A stretch of DNA of 48,413 bases, taken from assembly GCF_000003605.2 (NCBI RefSeq), contig NW_003130854.1:2955976-3004388 (forward strand). Reading direction: 5' to 3'. A program made the position numbers and the translations under genes. The notes beneath the pieces were generated by a model. That model saw nothing but the letters and a program-made list of their open reading frames with translations, did not search any database and was not told where the DNA came from. This DNA comes from Saccoglossus kowalevskii. Its lineage: Eukaryota > Hemichordata > Enteropneusta > Harrimaniidae. Shown piece by piece: positions 1 to 11,500 of the stretch (the first letter of the stretch is position 1; every line of letters starts with the position of its first letter).

Positions 1-108
1 AAATGGTATGAAGAATTTATGTACATTTTTTAATTAAAATACAATACAATTAAAGTACTGATAAACAGGAATTTATCTTACTTTAAACAAATCATCTTCA
101 TTAATTAC

Positions 109-1714
109 CTGCACTCTCTCCCTTTTGTGACTCACAGAAAAGTAATGTCTGAGAAGATTATTGGGAGTCTCAAACTCCTTGACACAAATAGTGTAAACTT
201 TATCTGATCTGTCAGTGTCAAGAAAGAAATAGTCATTAGATAGGGAATTATATCATAAATGTGCAATTGCAATACAACAATATAAAATTCAATTTTATGT
301 GACACTTGCACTTTACAATAGTGATTTTGAATTATCCATGACTGTGTCAGGGTGGAAACAGTTATGGAATTTAATGATAGTTCACCTACTTCACGTTTGA
401 ATTCGGATTTCTAGTATCTCAGACCAGTACAAGTATCTAGTTTCTAAGACATGCTAAGACTAATGCAGTGGGATAAGAAGGTGCCCTCTGGCTTCTTGAT
501 CTGGCCATATAACCTCAAAATCAACAGTGATAGGAATCCTTACCACAGTGGAACACAGTTGTAAATTATGGCGATGTTTAGGACAAAACATCATTACGTG
601 TAGTATTTTGCTCCCGAGAATAAGTCTGACACGCCGGCGAAATCATCGCGGAACTTCAGGCCAGGTGGAATTATACCCATCGTTCGGTGTTATGATTACT
701 GTCATACAATACTCAACCAATTTCAAAATAAAAACATCCCTTCGCAAACAAAAGTAAGACGCTAGCCAGTTAGTTACTATAATAATTGACAGGCACGAAT
801 GCTTCACCCAATCGAGGAGCAGCATTTACGCAATCTGACCTGGCGCGGTTCGCGTCAGGGGTCAGACTCGTTCGAAATGTTAATTTTCAAATCAGCTGGA
901 GGAAATTGAAGTGCTGTGTGAACCACAGAGGATAGTCAACTTACAGAATCCAGATATTATTACACTTTATTAAGAATGGAGTTAATTTTAATAGTATAAA
1001 TGGGGATCGCCGATTATATTGTTAAACCATGGAGCTCCAACTACCGGTACATGTAATATCTGTTCGTAGAGTACATAACAAGTTACAAGGGCAGTTACAT
1101 GTATATTCAAAGCCCTGGTCTGAACACATACCCCCACCCGAGGGACTGTTGCCTAAATTACTGATTTAATGATTAAAAACAAGTTGTTGGTTTCGAGTGA
1201 TCAGTATTAGCGCTGCAGCTGACCGGGACATTCTAAGTACTGAGGGGGCAAGGGCGGTAGCTGGTACAGTTTTACGGGAAATAAAAAGGGCTTTTTACAA
1301 TTTACAAGGAAAAAAAAGACGTTTTCACAGTTTCCAGTAAAAAATGAATTGTGTCATATCTAGTCGTTTTACAGTTTCGAAAATGTAATTTCCCTGGATT
1401 ATTCTTTACGACTTTATTTATTTCGAAGTAAATTCTTGTACGTTCCGAGAAAAATGACACATTTTTAGTATACGAAAAAAATATTTGATTGATTACGTTG
1501 TACGACTAGCCTGTGAATACAGAATTTATTTTTTCAATTTACGTTGTACGAACAAAAAAATATTCCAATTACGTTGAACGAAAATAATCCTTGCCCCACC
1601 CCCCTAAGAACGTCGTCGCGGCGTTTCATCCGATTGTTGTTTTGATAAATAACCAAATCAAGGAATATTTAAATACAGAAAAAACACTTACCGTTGAGTA
1701 TTTTTCTCAGACAT
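109..1714 (-). CDS. First two exons of a spliced gene with a C2H2-like finger, running off the left edge
   Basis: Seen: an ATG at 1714-1712 opens a 23-nt coding exon (1714-1692, MSEKNTQ plus two bases) followed by a consensus GTAAGT donor. A 100-nt exon (208-109) follows a pyrimidine-rich acceptor ending CAG. Its phase matches exactly and it ends in phase 0 before GTAATT. The joined product has 41 residues so far. Exon 2 contains C-x3-F-x6-L-x2-H-x5-H, which looks like a C2H2 zinc finger whose first cysteine pair is reduced to one Cys. Inferred: a nuclear or DNA-binding protein; the rest lies left of position 1. It is divergent from the plus-strand gene at 2197, with under 500 bp between the two ATGs. 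The small exons and matching phases support a real gene, but I do not recognise the family. It could also be an element-encoded gene. Confidence 0.55.
209..1691. other. Intron of the leftmost gene; no other gene seen
   Basis: AT-rich intron between the two exons of the minus-strand gene. Short ORFs at 527-757 and 643-825 overlap on opposite strands and resemble nothing I know. At 1492-1580 three close copies of a roughly 10-14-bp word (core ACGTTGTACG, last copy ACGTTGAACG) are spaced about 49 and 30 bp apart. Confidence 0.5.
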
Positions 1715-2196
1715 CCTCGTTTGTTAAATTCATGTAAAATTTCCGTCAAAAGTCAGTATTTGAAACCAGACGTAACTTCACGAAGTGTACTGTCTAATCG
1801 TCAGCAAAATTATGAGAACAAGTCGCGACAGCGAAGTCAGCTGCTTTCTTATTGGTTGCCATAATAAAATAACGTTATGATGCCATAAAACCTATCATGA
1901 CAGCTGTCACATTTGAGTGGCATTTGACTCGCGAGAATGTAAACACTCGTTTTCGCGGCGTTTGTAACTACACATGTTTTCGTTATTTGTTATTTTTTTT
2001 GAAAATAAAGTCAATTTACTGAAGCAACACCCTAAAGACGCAATAACTGGATTTGATTTACAAGAAACTTTACTGGCAAATTACATTTTTATTGAAATAT
2101 ATATAAAATGTGCCAATTGAATGACGTCATGTCGTTTAATCAGAATTTCTATGCAGACGACATAATCAGTTCATAGTTGGCCGTCTTAGGTGAAAC
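1715..2196. promoter_or_regulatory. Shared divergent promoter region
   Basis: Seen: this 482-bp gap separates the start codons of two divergent genes. It holds more CpG-containing words than the surrounding AT-rich DNA, an ATTGG (inverted CCAAT) near 1849-1853, a TATATAAAA-like stretch near 2098-2107 and a perfect CRE palindrome at 2122-2129. Inferred: a bidirectional promoter. The TATA-like stretch and CRE lie 70-100 bp upstream of the plus-strand ATG and would best serve that gene. Transcription starts are not visible. Confidence 0.4.
2122..2129. promoter_or_regulatory. Perfect CRE palindrome (CREB/ATF site)
   Basis: TGACGTCA, the full palindromic cAMP response element, lies 68 bp upstream of the ATG at 2197 and just after a TATA-like stretch. 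The match is exact. Function is inferred from position only. Confidence 0.45.
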
Positions 2197-5100
2197 ATGG
2201 CGTCAGGGAACATTCATATTTACAAAAGTTTTGTAAACAAAAGTAGAGGTCACGGTGACCAAAGAAGTCCGACTTTCCCGTTAACAGCGCCACCGGCAAA
2301 GAAAGCTAGAAAAGGTGAGTGAAAATCACTTGACAAAAAATTCCGGTTTCCGAAGTCCCGAACCACAGTTGAGGAACGTCGACTTTGCCTTGACTAAATA
2401 TCTCGAAAAATCATAAAATAATTTAAATTTAACATTTTTTTCGTTTTTCCTTGTAACAGTTAGTCTTAAATACATGTATTTGCATTATTACGAAAAAAAA
2501 TCATGTAATCATTTTTTTTATAGAAACTGTACCTTCGTCGCAGCAGCTGCAACCTCAGGCTGCAAATCAGTCAAATTTGATTTTTTTGTTAAAATCTCTG
2601 CATAAGAAGCTAGAAGAGCAAAGTAAAAAAATTGACTTAGTTATTAATGAGCAGCAACAGATGAAAAAGAAAATATTGGTTTTACATTCAATGGTGGGAA
2701 AAATAAATAAAAGGAATGTTAAAGACTTCAAGGTACAGAAAGGTTCTGCTGAATATGTGAGTATTCCTGTTTAATATTTATTTTTGTCAATATTTATAAT
2801 TAGATTTGTTTATTTCATGACAATAACTTCAATTATATCACTTTATTGTTTTGTTTTTCTGTTGCCCAAAGCATAGATTTTTTTGTTCTGTTTTTTTCAC
2901 TTTTGTTTTTACTGCATATAATGAATATATTTAATTAATCAACCTTATTATGATGTATATTTATATGACAATTTACATTAATTGTGAATTGAATTTAAAA
3001 CTTGAAATCATCTTTGAAGCAGATAGCATGAGGGTAATATCATACCTGTTTTCAAAATAAAAAAAATCCATTTTATAAAATATTGAATATAAAAACAACT
3101 TCATACATGTATTCCCATTAACACAGTAATTATTTTCATTACAGAATTTGATAGTTCCATCATTGGCAAAAAAATATTTATCATCTCCTAGTAGATTTGT
3201 TTCTAGACGTAGATTAACTGTAAGTATGAACATGAATTATTAATTAATTTTTAAATTTATTGTTACAAGGGTATCATTATTAATAATGGTACTTTAAATA
3301 ATTAATAATATTTATGTAGTTCACTATGATATATACATTAAGGTTATCTTAAAGACATTGAATAATACACAATATTTAAAATGAATGAAATGGAAATAAA
3401 CATGGATGTCTTATAAAATTCATGAACCCAATATCATAAAGTAAAGTTGGATGCATGGATTTAAATGACAAATTATTGCACATGCCTGCCTAACAATACT
3501 GAATTAGATGGCGTACATAATGACATTAGTAGTGCCTGTTCGTCATTGAAAATAAATAATATTTATGTTGATGATAACCATGGTTGACCATAGTTAAACA
3601 GTGTTTTTGTATAATATAAAAAATCATTAACTTAGTCTGGCAATATACTGCTGCAGTTTGGACACCCCATAAAAGAATCCTGTATCTGCCCATGTTAAAA
3701 ATAAACACTTGTTCCTGTCTTTATAATTTGAAATGGAATACATCAGTTGAATTCAATTAATTAAACTTTTCCTTAGTTCCTTTGTTCAAAAATACTTAAA
3801 ATAATCTTTGATCTTCTTCTCAGCTTGTTCAGAATTTTACAGCTGAGAAGTGCAGAAACCAATGTAATACATTTTTGTAACCAGAAGCTTAATTTATAAC
3901 AAATTATGAATCTATCTATATGAACACTGATATAATTATTATTATTCAAAAAAGGAGATGCTAAAAGATGTTGTGCCGGACTTGGCAGAGAACATTGCAA
4001 TATTAAACAAGATGTTATCATTCTGCCAAATAAAAATTGGAGAATGGAGACAAGAGGAGGCAAGAAAGGTAAATTACTTAGCTTAAATGACAAATCTTAT
4101 GCTCATTCATGAACTACTTTTCAGATTTTGAATTGTATATCAGTATTGTTATTTGCATAATTACCTTTTCTTATTTTATTAATTATAAACATGTTAAATT
4201 TTAACAATATTTTCTCTATCAATTCAACAATAGATTTTATGTAATGAAGAAGCAAAAAAATACAAATACATGACTACAGAGGAAAGATGGCATCACCATC
4301 AGCCATGACGATTAAATGTTTAGCTTTGATAGTAAGTATAATTACTGTTTTGTTATTTTTTATATCTACTTCACTAACGTTAGAAGATAATTGCTTGCAC
4401 ATATGTCACATACTTGATGCAAGTCCTTCAACTTTGACTATATCACTGACACCCTTTTGGTACCCAGAAAGCCTTGTTGTTTATAACATATCATTGAGGA
4501 CATCATACACAATGTAAAAGAGACATTGCACAAATGTTTTTGAAATAAAATATTGCAGAGTTGGTTAATATGATCAAGATATTATGCTCGCTGTACACAG
4601 AATAATCTGATCTACTGTGACTGGATAACTGCATCAAACAATCTCATCATATGGTGTGCAGGTCTTTATGGCTGAGAATTCATCAGCTCTGACTGTAATT
4701 GTAGGGCGTAGATAAATAGACCATATTGCAATACAAAATCATAGTGACTTGTAAGTTTTGACCAAATCATACACAACATTGCTTATTAAAATCATACATA
4801 CTTGTTCAACCTCACAAAAAAATATCCCATAATGCACTAAAATTTGAATGGGTAATGTACCCAGGAAACAATCTATAATTTGTGCAGACTAATGAATTGG
4901 AATTTGTATATCAAAATATTGTATACAGTACTTTATAATTTGTCACATATTAATAAAACATCACCTGCTGACTCCCTTTTTTCACTGATTTTACTATGTC
5001 CATGGAGGCTTCAGTAGGTGATATCAATAATTATATACATGCTGATACAAACACTTTTGCATGAACTAGTATTCTCGTATACAATTTGTTGTTATTAAAC

Positions 5101-6995
5101 TGTATTTTAAGTCTCAAACACAGTAATTTATTTTAAGCAATACCATGCCTGTGCTGGTTTCATCCATGTTATATCTGTCACACATATATTTGGATAAAAA
5201 AGCACCAAACTGCACATGCATATATGTTAAAAACATATTAATATACATTTTAATTATATTTGAATAATGAATAAAATATAACAATAGTCACAATATGTCA
5301 GAACTAAACATCTGTCATGCTGTATCACAATGTGCCTTTACATGTAAATAAAAGCTAAAGTCTATGTTTGCCTTTACATGTTATGATATATGATGACTTG
5401 TCTTAAAAAAATCTACTGCAATAAGAGACAGGATTATGTTTAATTAAAACCTAATAATAAATATGACCCCTAATACAATACATGATATAATACTACAACA
5501 TTTTCATTTAAACATGGTTACTAAAAAAAATAGTATAGTGATTTAACATACGGTACACTTCTATATTGCAAATGTATCAGAAGTCAGTTACTCAATAGTT
5601 GAAACAAAGCTATAGCAGAAAATCTTATTGGCAAGAATCATATAAAATGTTTCTTAGCTGTGAGCTAATTAATTAATATTTTGCAATACTCCACCTACAG
5701 TATTCCCTACATTATATTTTTCCAACAAATTCATGTACATCTCCATAAATTAACATGCAAACCAAACTAGACAAATTTATATTTTCTATTCACAAATGTG
5801 ATTCATAAACATTTTACAATTATTGTCATTACATTGAATATTTTTCATTTCCAACAAACTGTGTACACTTCCTGCTGCAACTTCGCAAACAAGAAGTTGT
5901 TTATACAGCAATCGTCTCACTTATGTTGAAGCTTCAACTTTACACCCCATTAGCCTAATTAACTAGAATTGAAACAAAAACGATAAATAGGTCATATTGA
6001 TTATAAAACTGTAAACAGCTATAGTATTGTATATTACCCACAACAACCAAATCCCAAGTTGATTTGACCCCAAATGCTTTAAGCTGTCCACACTAAATAG
6101 AAGTACTGGTCACAGTAGCTAAAATGAAAACATTTTTGGATCAATCGCGTTTTCATTTCGTTATTATTTATTATTCTAACCCTAATCAGCTAAATAACTA
6201 AAGAGTTATCGTGAATTTTGTTGATAAATTTTGACGAATAAGCAACACTTAACCTACAGTCATAGACGATTTCGGTAAGATCATCAACAAACCAACACCA
6301 GTCTCCAGTGCAACGACCACAAAGTTACCTGTGCTTGATCCAACCGGTGGACAAACATAGTCAACCACACACAAAATTAACCCCCAAATTGAAAGTAAAT
6401 TGAACCCATTGCATCCACAGTATAATTGTTAAAATCATAGATTGATGTTATAGCGTTTAACAATGATAAACTTACCACAAAAAAAAACGCATTTTCATTG
6501 ATCGTAAACATCGATACAATCCGCCATTTTATTTGAGTTCGTTGCCCTATTTCTGACTGGTGACATCACTAGAGGCAATTAGAAGGGGGTCTGTGATTGG
6601 TTGTCGAAACCAATCAGCAGGGATCTTGTTGAAATCTTGTCACATATGTGTCCTTTCAGATGCACATGGCGATATTAAAAATAATATAAAATAAGATGTA
6701 CGTGATAATTATAATAAAAACAATTACAAAATATACTGAGAAGGATTAATGTCACTTTAAATGTTTTTGGCTTGATGTTAAACACATTTTTTTTCATTGG
6801 CAGAGAAAATTCAAGAGAGAAGAGCAGCCAGAGAGGAAGGGCTTTTGGCAGTTATACACCACCTGGTATGATGAAGTCGGCAAGAAACTTGATTTGAATA
6901 TTGTTTTAGAGCATGATTTGTTATTTAATTATGAAAATAATAGTGAGGAGGAGGAAGAGGGAGAGGAGTACGATTCCCAGCGTGATATGTTTTAA
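2197..6995 (+). CDS. Five-exon gene for a 243-residue coiled-coil protein with an acidic tail, function unknown
   Basis: Exons: 2197-2314, 2524-2756, 3145-3219, 3955-4068 and 6804-6995. Junction phases are compatible (1,0,0,0) and the total is 732 nt including TAA. Donors are GTGAGT, GTGAGT, GTAAGT and GTAAAT. All acceptors are pyrimidine-rich except the weak one before 3955. Residues about 1-40 are basic and end in PPAKKARK, a likely nuclear localisation signal. About 55-105 form a Lys/Glu/Gln-rich coiled coil (KLEEQSKKIDLVINEQQQ). About 118-142 hold a basic Ser/Arg stretch. About 180-210 are very basic and then Trp-rich (GFWQLYTTWYDEVG). The last 20 or so are strongly acidic. Inferred: a nuclear, possibly DNA- or chromatin-associated protein. 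A candidate exon at 4234-4308 was left out because it reads into TGA. Family not recognised; joins are inferred without transcript data. Confidence 0.6.
4069..6803 (+). other. 2.7-kb intron with no recognisable gene
   Basis: Last intron of the orphan gene. It contains an acceptor-like site at 4231-4233 that would open a 25-codon exon ending in TGA (possible alternative 3' end), an ORF at 4287-4517 with a hydrophobic start but no supporting context, and an inverted repeat at 6594-6616 (TGATTGGTT, 5-nt loop, AACCAATCA) carrying two opposed CCAAT boxes. Near 6524, ATGGCGG on the minus strand opens only a 10-codon frame. Confidence 0.45.
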
Positions 6996-7378
6996 TTAGG
7001 TTTTTTGATTTATTGAATGAGGTGTTTTCTTTTTTTTGTCGAAAATGAATTTTTTTTAATTCTGCTTTGATAAAATTATTTTGTATTTGTATATCAATTT
7101 CTTAACATTATTTTGTAATTGTAGAACTGTGGTGTACCAAAAATATTAACATTAATTATTAAAAAATATAGTTGTAAAACAAATATCTTGTATGAACTGT
7201 TTGTGTCTTGTTTAAAAATACTAGAAATTAATGCAAGTTGGAAGTACTTAATAGTTTTACCGATATGTTGCCCATTATGAAATTGTAAGTGAATAGATGG
7301 GATATTGTTTACAGAATGCGTATAAAATATCATTAAACATACCGGTAAAACTATTAAAAGTGGCATTTGCAACAATCT
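6996..7378. other. 3' flank of the orphan gene
   Basis: AT-rich downstream sequence, likely 3' UTR then intergenic. I see no gene. A minus-strand ORF at 7094-7375 is compositionally plain and is not called. Confidence 0.4.
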
Positions 7379-7740
7379 GTGCAGCAGACTGACGGGTCAT
7401 ATATTGTGCAGCTGACATGGGTCAGATGTGCAGCAGTCTGACGGGTCAGATGTGCAGCAGACTGACGGGTCAGATGTGCAGCAGACTGACGGGTCATATA
7501 TTGTGCAGCTGACATGGGTCAGATGTGCAGCAGTCTGATGGGTCAGATGTGCAGCACACCGATGGGTCAGATGTGCAGCAGTCTGACGGGTCAGATGTGC
7601 AGCAGTCTGACGGGTCAGATGTGCAGCAGACTGACGGGTCAGATGTGCAGCAGACTGATAGGTTAGATGTGCAGCAGTCTGACGGGTCAGATGTGCAGCA
7701 GACTGATGGGTCAGATGTGCAGCAGAAAGATATGTCAGAC
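7379..7740. repeat. 24-bp minisatellite with a 97-bp higher-order duplication
   Basis: About 15 copies of a 24-bp unit (GTGCAGCAGNCTGACGGGTC plus AGAT). Most steps are exactly 24 bp. Two variant pairs of 27 + 22 bp contain CATATATTGTGCAGCTGACA. The block starting at 7379 recurs at 7476, a 97-bp higher-order step. Because 24 is a multiple of three, open frames run through it on both strands. The plus frame from 7525 reads (S-D-V-Q-Q-x-D-G)n, continues into a Cys-rich tail and meets a strong GTAAGT donor just after CTGCAG at about 7797. Expression is not shown. Confidence 0.85.
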
Positions 7741-7800
7741 ATGTGCCAGATATGTACTGCCAGCACTGGTGCATGTCTGTACCATGCCTGCTGCAGGTAA

Positions 7801-8690
7801 GTTCTGTAACATGCCTGTCAATTTTTAGCTGTGTACAACGTAGGTGCATATTGGTGCATATGAATTGTTTTCAGTCTCAACATTATTCATTCTATTCCAC
7901 ATTGTTATACTGTTGATGTTCGCCATTGTTGAGCATTGTACGTATATACGTGCCACTTGTTATAGTAATACGTCTATGATCGATGCTAGATGTAACGTTA
8001 TTGCCAATATAGACATTTGTTTATTTTACGTCTTCGTGATTGAAGACAGCGCCCTCAACTCCAAGAAGTACACATGTGCAGCGGAAGCTATGCCCGTTTT
8101 CTGCTAGGATTCGTGGTATCTACAACACCTTTACATGCTGCAGAGTTTGTATTCAACGTCTCTGTATGACTAATGCCAGACATCGTACATCCGTTGAACA
8201 GTTCAACGTACACCTGATGTAAACTCTTGTATTGCTGATGCGAACTCTTTTATTTTATATCTGTATTGGGGTAGTATCTTTTATTGAAAAGGAATATTGT
8301 ACCATCACTGTTGAACGATAATACATTGTTTATGCATAGTTTGATTATTTCCCTGAGTCTCTTGCATGTGTGTGTCCTGCGCTACCATTCGGACCATATA
8401 AATTGATTATTTTGTCTACCCTTAGTCTGCTCTATCGCTAGCCCTGGGGCATTGTTTTTGGAAAGAAGGGTAACACAAACATAGATCATACCGCCTCCAC
8501 AAGTGAAGAGATTACTCAAGTGCAGGACGTTCATTCCCTGAACAAATGTTTACAGTACGTTGCGGTAAGAACGCTGTGCAAAGTGGGAACTTTGTGAACG
8601 ATCGCGGCTAGGATGGGACAGTCACTTCGCAGTCAACTATTCTAATCATGAATATGACCAAGCTGCGGAGTTGACATATTCAACCTAAAT
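7801..8690. other. No recognised gene
   Basis: Unique-looking sequence between the minisatellite and the Mutator-like relic. Small plus-strand ORFs (7844-8107, 8040-8222) overlap one another and show no domain. Confidence 0.4.
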
Positions 8691-8693
8691 TGA

Positions 8694-9180
8694 TAAACAC
8701 TTTGAAGTCAATAGAAACAGTTTATTGGGAATGCGAGCAATTGGCAGAGGCTGTAGAGCTTTAATCAAGAATGAAGATATTATTTTGGATGAATTCAACG
8801 CAGCTGCAGAGGAAGTGCGAGATCTGAAGTTAAAAAACGGCGAAATTGACAAACCGGATGAAACAGTCAACATTGCTGTGTCAGTTAATGGCTCTTGAAT
8901 ATCAGTGTCATTTTCGTCGACACGGATGAGTAATACCATTGTCAATGAATCAAATGTTTAATTTTCTGTGCCTACTTTTGAATATACGTTTCAGCGTGAT
9001 GGTAAAACATCATGTCACAACAGTTGTGTTCAGTGCAGTAAGTGGGAAGATGAACCTAGAGGCATGGAGTATGTAGAGTGGTATTTACAACATGAACCAA
9101 GCTGCCAATCACCATGTTCCTCGAAAAGTAGGGAGGAAGCTGGCGCTTACATACTAATAATTGTTGGTGTGTCTTGCAAG
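8694..9180 (+). pseudogene. Relic of an animal Mutator-like transposase
   Basis: Seen: plus-strand reading from about 8694 gives EVNRNSLLGMRAIGRGCRAL, then an acidic and basic helical stretch, then VNIAVSVNG and a stop. After a gap, the frame from 8968 gives C-x2-C with EYVEWYLQHEPSC, then S/E-rich residues and GA. Known: in a repeated animal transposase family this order is VN...G-R-IGKG, then a (V)DG(T)W block, then a C-x2-C motif, then W-x3-H-x3-C, then SS..ME..GA. The match in order and spacing supports a decayed copy. Missing are the Trp after the DG motif, the N-terminus and everything after the GA segment. Stops and frame changes rule out a working enzyme. The family name is from memory; the Cys motif is the strongest evidence. 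Confidence 0.55.
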
Positions 9181-9560
9181 TGCATTATTGTACAATTACC
9201 CATACACACAACTGATGTCATGTATTGGCATTGTATATAAATTGGTCGAGTCAATGCAACATTTCATGACAATTGGCAAGGATTATTTATTGTTCAGTAA
9301 ATTTGGCCTAAGTTTAAAAAAAAAACTAACCTAAATCCAACTACTGTATACAATTCTAAATATTTATATATAATGTCTTTTTCTCTCTTATTACTGCAAA
9401 TAACAAAATAAAACATGCATGGTCAGTTAGGGTGTCTGTGTAAGCTCTACTGGCAGAGAACTCCAACTAAACTAAACTACAGAACACAATACTAACAACA
9501 TCTTCTAAATCTTTGGGCTTGTCTTCCCTTTTCCCTTAGTCTTGGTTGGCTGGTGTGCAA
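9181..9560. other. No recognised gene
   Basis: AT-rich spacer between the Mutator-like and piggyBac relics. No terminal repeats of either could be identified. Confidence 0.4.
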
Positions 9561-11500
9561 AAACTGTCTGGCTTCATTCTGGTTCCCAGCATCATACTGT
9601 GTTTCTTTACACAATGTTGCCTTTCCAGTTGCTATGTGATGGTAGGGCAGAAAACAGTCCCTGCACAGGCTAATGCTACATTCACGACACTTGTAGCTAC
9701 TGCGATATCTTCCGGATCTTATTCTTCTTGAGTTTTATACTCAGCCTACAGTCTTGAATGAGTGTGTGTCTTTTGTAGCCGTCTATTGTAGACTGGGAAG
9801 TCACAATCACTTTCTTTCTTGATGAAAAACCACCAACTAGGGAAACACAACATCTGTACTTGGAATAACTTGTGTGTCAATTTGGAGTTGGTTATCTTAT
9901 TAAATATGATCTGTTTGTCAAGTCTGTATCCAAGTAGAAAAATATATACTTCCATCACTTGTGGGTTTGCCGTTGATAGGTGTAGTAGAACCTCAACTGA
10001 TTCGCTCTGTCAACGCCATCCATATACTCATTATAGTTATCCATTACATGAGGTGCTGGAAGTGTATGTAATTCTCTTCTCGGTGGTTTTGTCTTTCACT
10101 TGTCTCACCACTCTCTCCAAGTTGTAAGCACTATGAACAGTTTGTAATACTTCAAAACAATTACTACCATTTCTCCCTTCTGCCTTCAGGCAAACTTTCC
10201 TCTTTCCAGGGCTTTTATTTTTTTACTGGCATTTTTTTTTCATTAGCGTTACTTAGACTTATTGGCATTTTCTTCCTTGTTGGGCGTACTACTACCAGTA
10301 GGAAACATGTGATGTTGGTTCAGCAGTCATTGGCAATTCAGGACTGGTGTAACTTGTCCGTGTATGGAATATGATTGAATCCACTGACGGATCATATCCA
10401 CAACTAACTCCAGGGTTTTACTGTCACCTCTATTATCCAGTATAGCTCCTCTTGTCATAAATCTTATGCAGCAAGAACGTAAACTTTGAACCCCTTAGGC
10501 CTAGGTTTGGAAATTATAATGATCCCATCTATAACAACAACCACTTGGTGCATGTGATGCGACTTTGTACATAGTCGGCGGACTTTGGAGTCACTGATTT
10601 TAGAAGGATCATTTTCAGGATTGTTACAATGAAAATATTGCATGATTTTGTGGTAACGATTTTTGCTCATGGTGCCAGTAATAATTTCATTTCCTAAATT
10701 TGTGGGGGATGATCCCATTAGTATAAGGATACTGGCCCAACTCCATCTGGCATATTTTTTTTTATCAAGGAGTGAGGAAATATTTTGTAGAATGCCTCCA
10801 GGGGACGGACATTTTCATCCAGGCTAACATTAGGTCCTGGTGCGTTACAGTAAATTCCTGTGACAGTCTCCATAGATGTGATGACCACCCGTCACCAGAA
10901 ATGTCACCAGAGCATTCAGTTGGCTCTTCATACTTGTCCGTTTTTTTCCATGTTTCCTCTATTCTTTATACATTTATACTAGGTTTCAGTCTCTTTTTTG
11001 ATCTAGCACTAAGTCCTTCAAATGGATCTTCATCTAATTCCAATTCCTCTCCAGATGAGAAAGGAAATCAGTGGTCACTAACTGTTGATCATCTGAGCTG
11101 TCAGTTTCTTCACTATCAGCCATAGCTCTGACAGGTATCTGTTCCTCAACAATATCTTCACCCTCACTGTGACCTGTTACTTCTGTCATGTCACCCTCAT
11201 TTTCATGCTACGCCATATGTGGTATTTGTTCAGTTCCACCAGCCTCATTTTATTTGTTCATTTTCCCCAGCTTCATTGTCAGTCACTGCTGTATCTTTTA
11301 TTGGTTCATTTCCACCAACTTCATCACTACTATCTATATCCATATCCTCTAATTTATCATCCTGTTTGCCATTGGCCATGTCTACAGCCATATTTGCCAC
11401 ATCACTTTCCTTCATCTTATCAGGAATGTTCTGATTTCCATCTTTGTCAGTGATTGGCCTTTCAACCTCAAATAAGTAGTCCTCCCCTCTTCGTCACTAT
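9560..11500 (-). pseudogene. piggyBac transposase relic (DDE_Tnp_1_7 type)
   Basis: Read on the minus strand from about 11,500 down. First comes an acidic N-terminal region (many Asp/Glu, for example DMDIDSSDEVGG), then an LDENVRPLEAFYKIF segment. At 10,718-10,464 is the core MSKNRYHKIMQYFHCNN, then an Asp in VVVVIDG, then KPRPKGFKVYVLA, which corresponds to the family's KP-x-K-GIK-hydrophobic strand. Near 10,000-10,090 is P-V-DNYNEYMDGVDRANQLR followed by the family's RQ..K.WK motif. Finally there is a C-terminal Cys-rich finger, YKCRECSISLCRDCF-x-x-YHH, at about 9640-9705. Order and spacing fit a full-length piggyBac transposase. Many in-frame stops and frame changes run through it, and the Glu after the first catalytic Asp is gone. 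Ends with TTAA were not found. A relic, not a gene. Confidence 0.8.

Noticed and set aside
3824-3863. Possible exon reading LVQNFTAEKCRNQ
   Set aside because: The acceptor is good but the donor is weak, and the resulting phase forces a stop in the next exon unless a different acceptor is used.
4234-4308. Extra exon of the orphan gene between exons 4 and 5
   Set aside because: It has an acceptor and is in phase, but reads into TGA before any usable donor, so it cannot join to the acidic last exon. Kept only as a possible alternative end.
6480-6530. Minus-strand first exon beginning ATGGCGG
   Set aside because: The frame ends after 10 codons and there is no consensus donor.
7397-7849. Long minus-strand ORFs with a THxxxAHLT or SDPSVCC repeat
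   Set aside because: They are translations of the 24-bp minisatellite, whose length keeps several frames open; composition, not coding, explains them.
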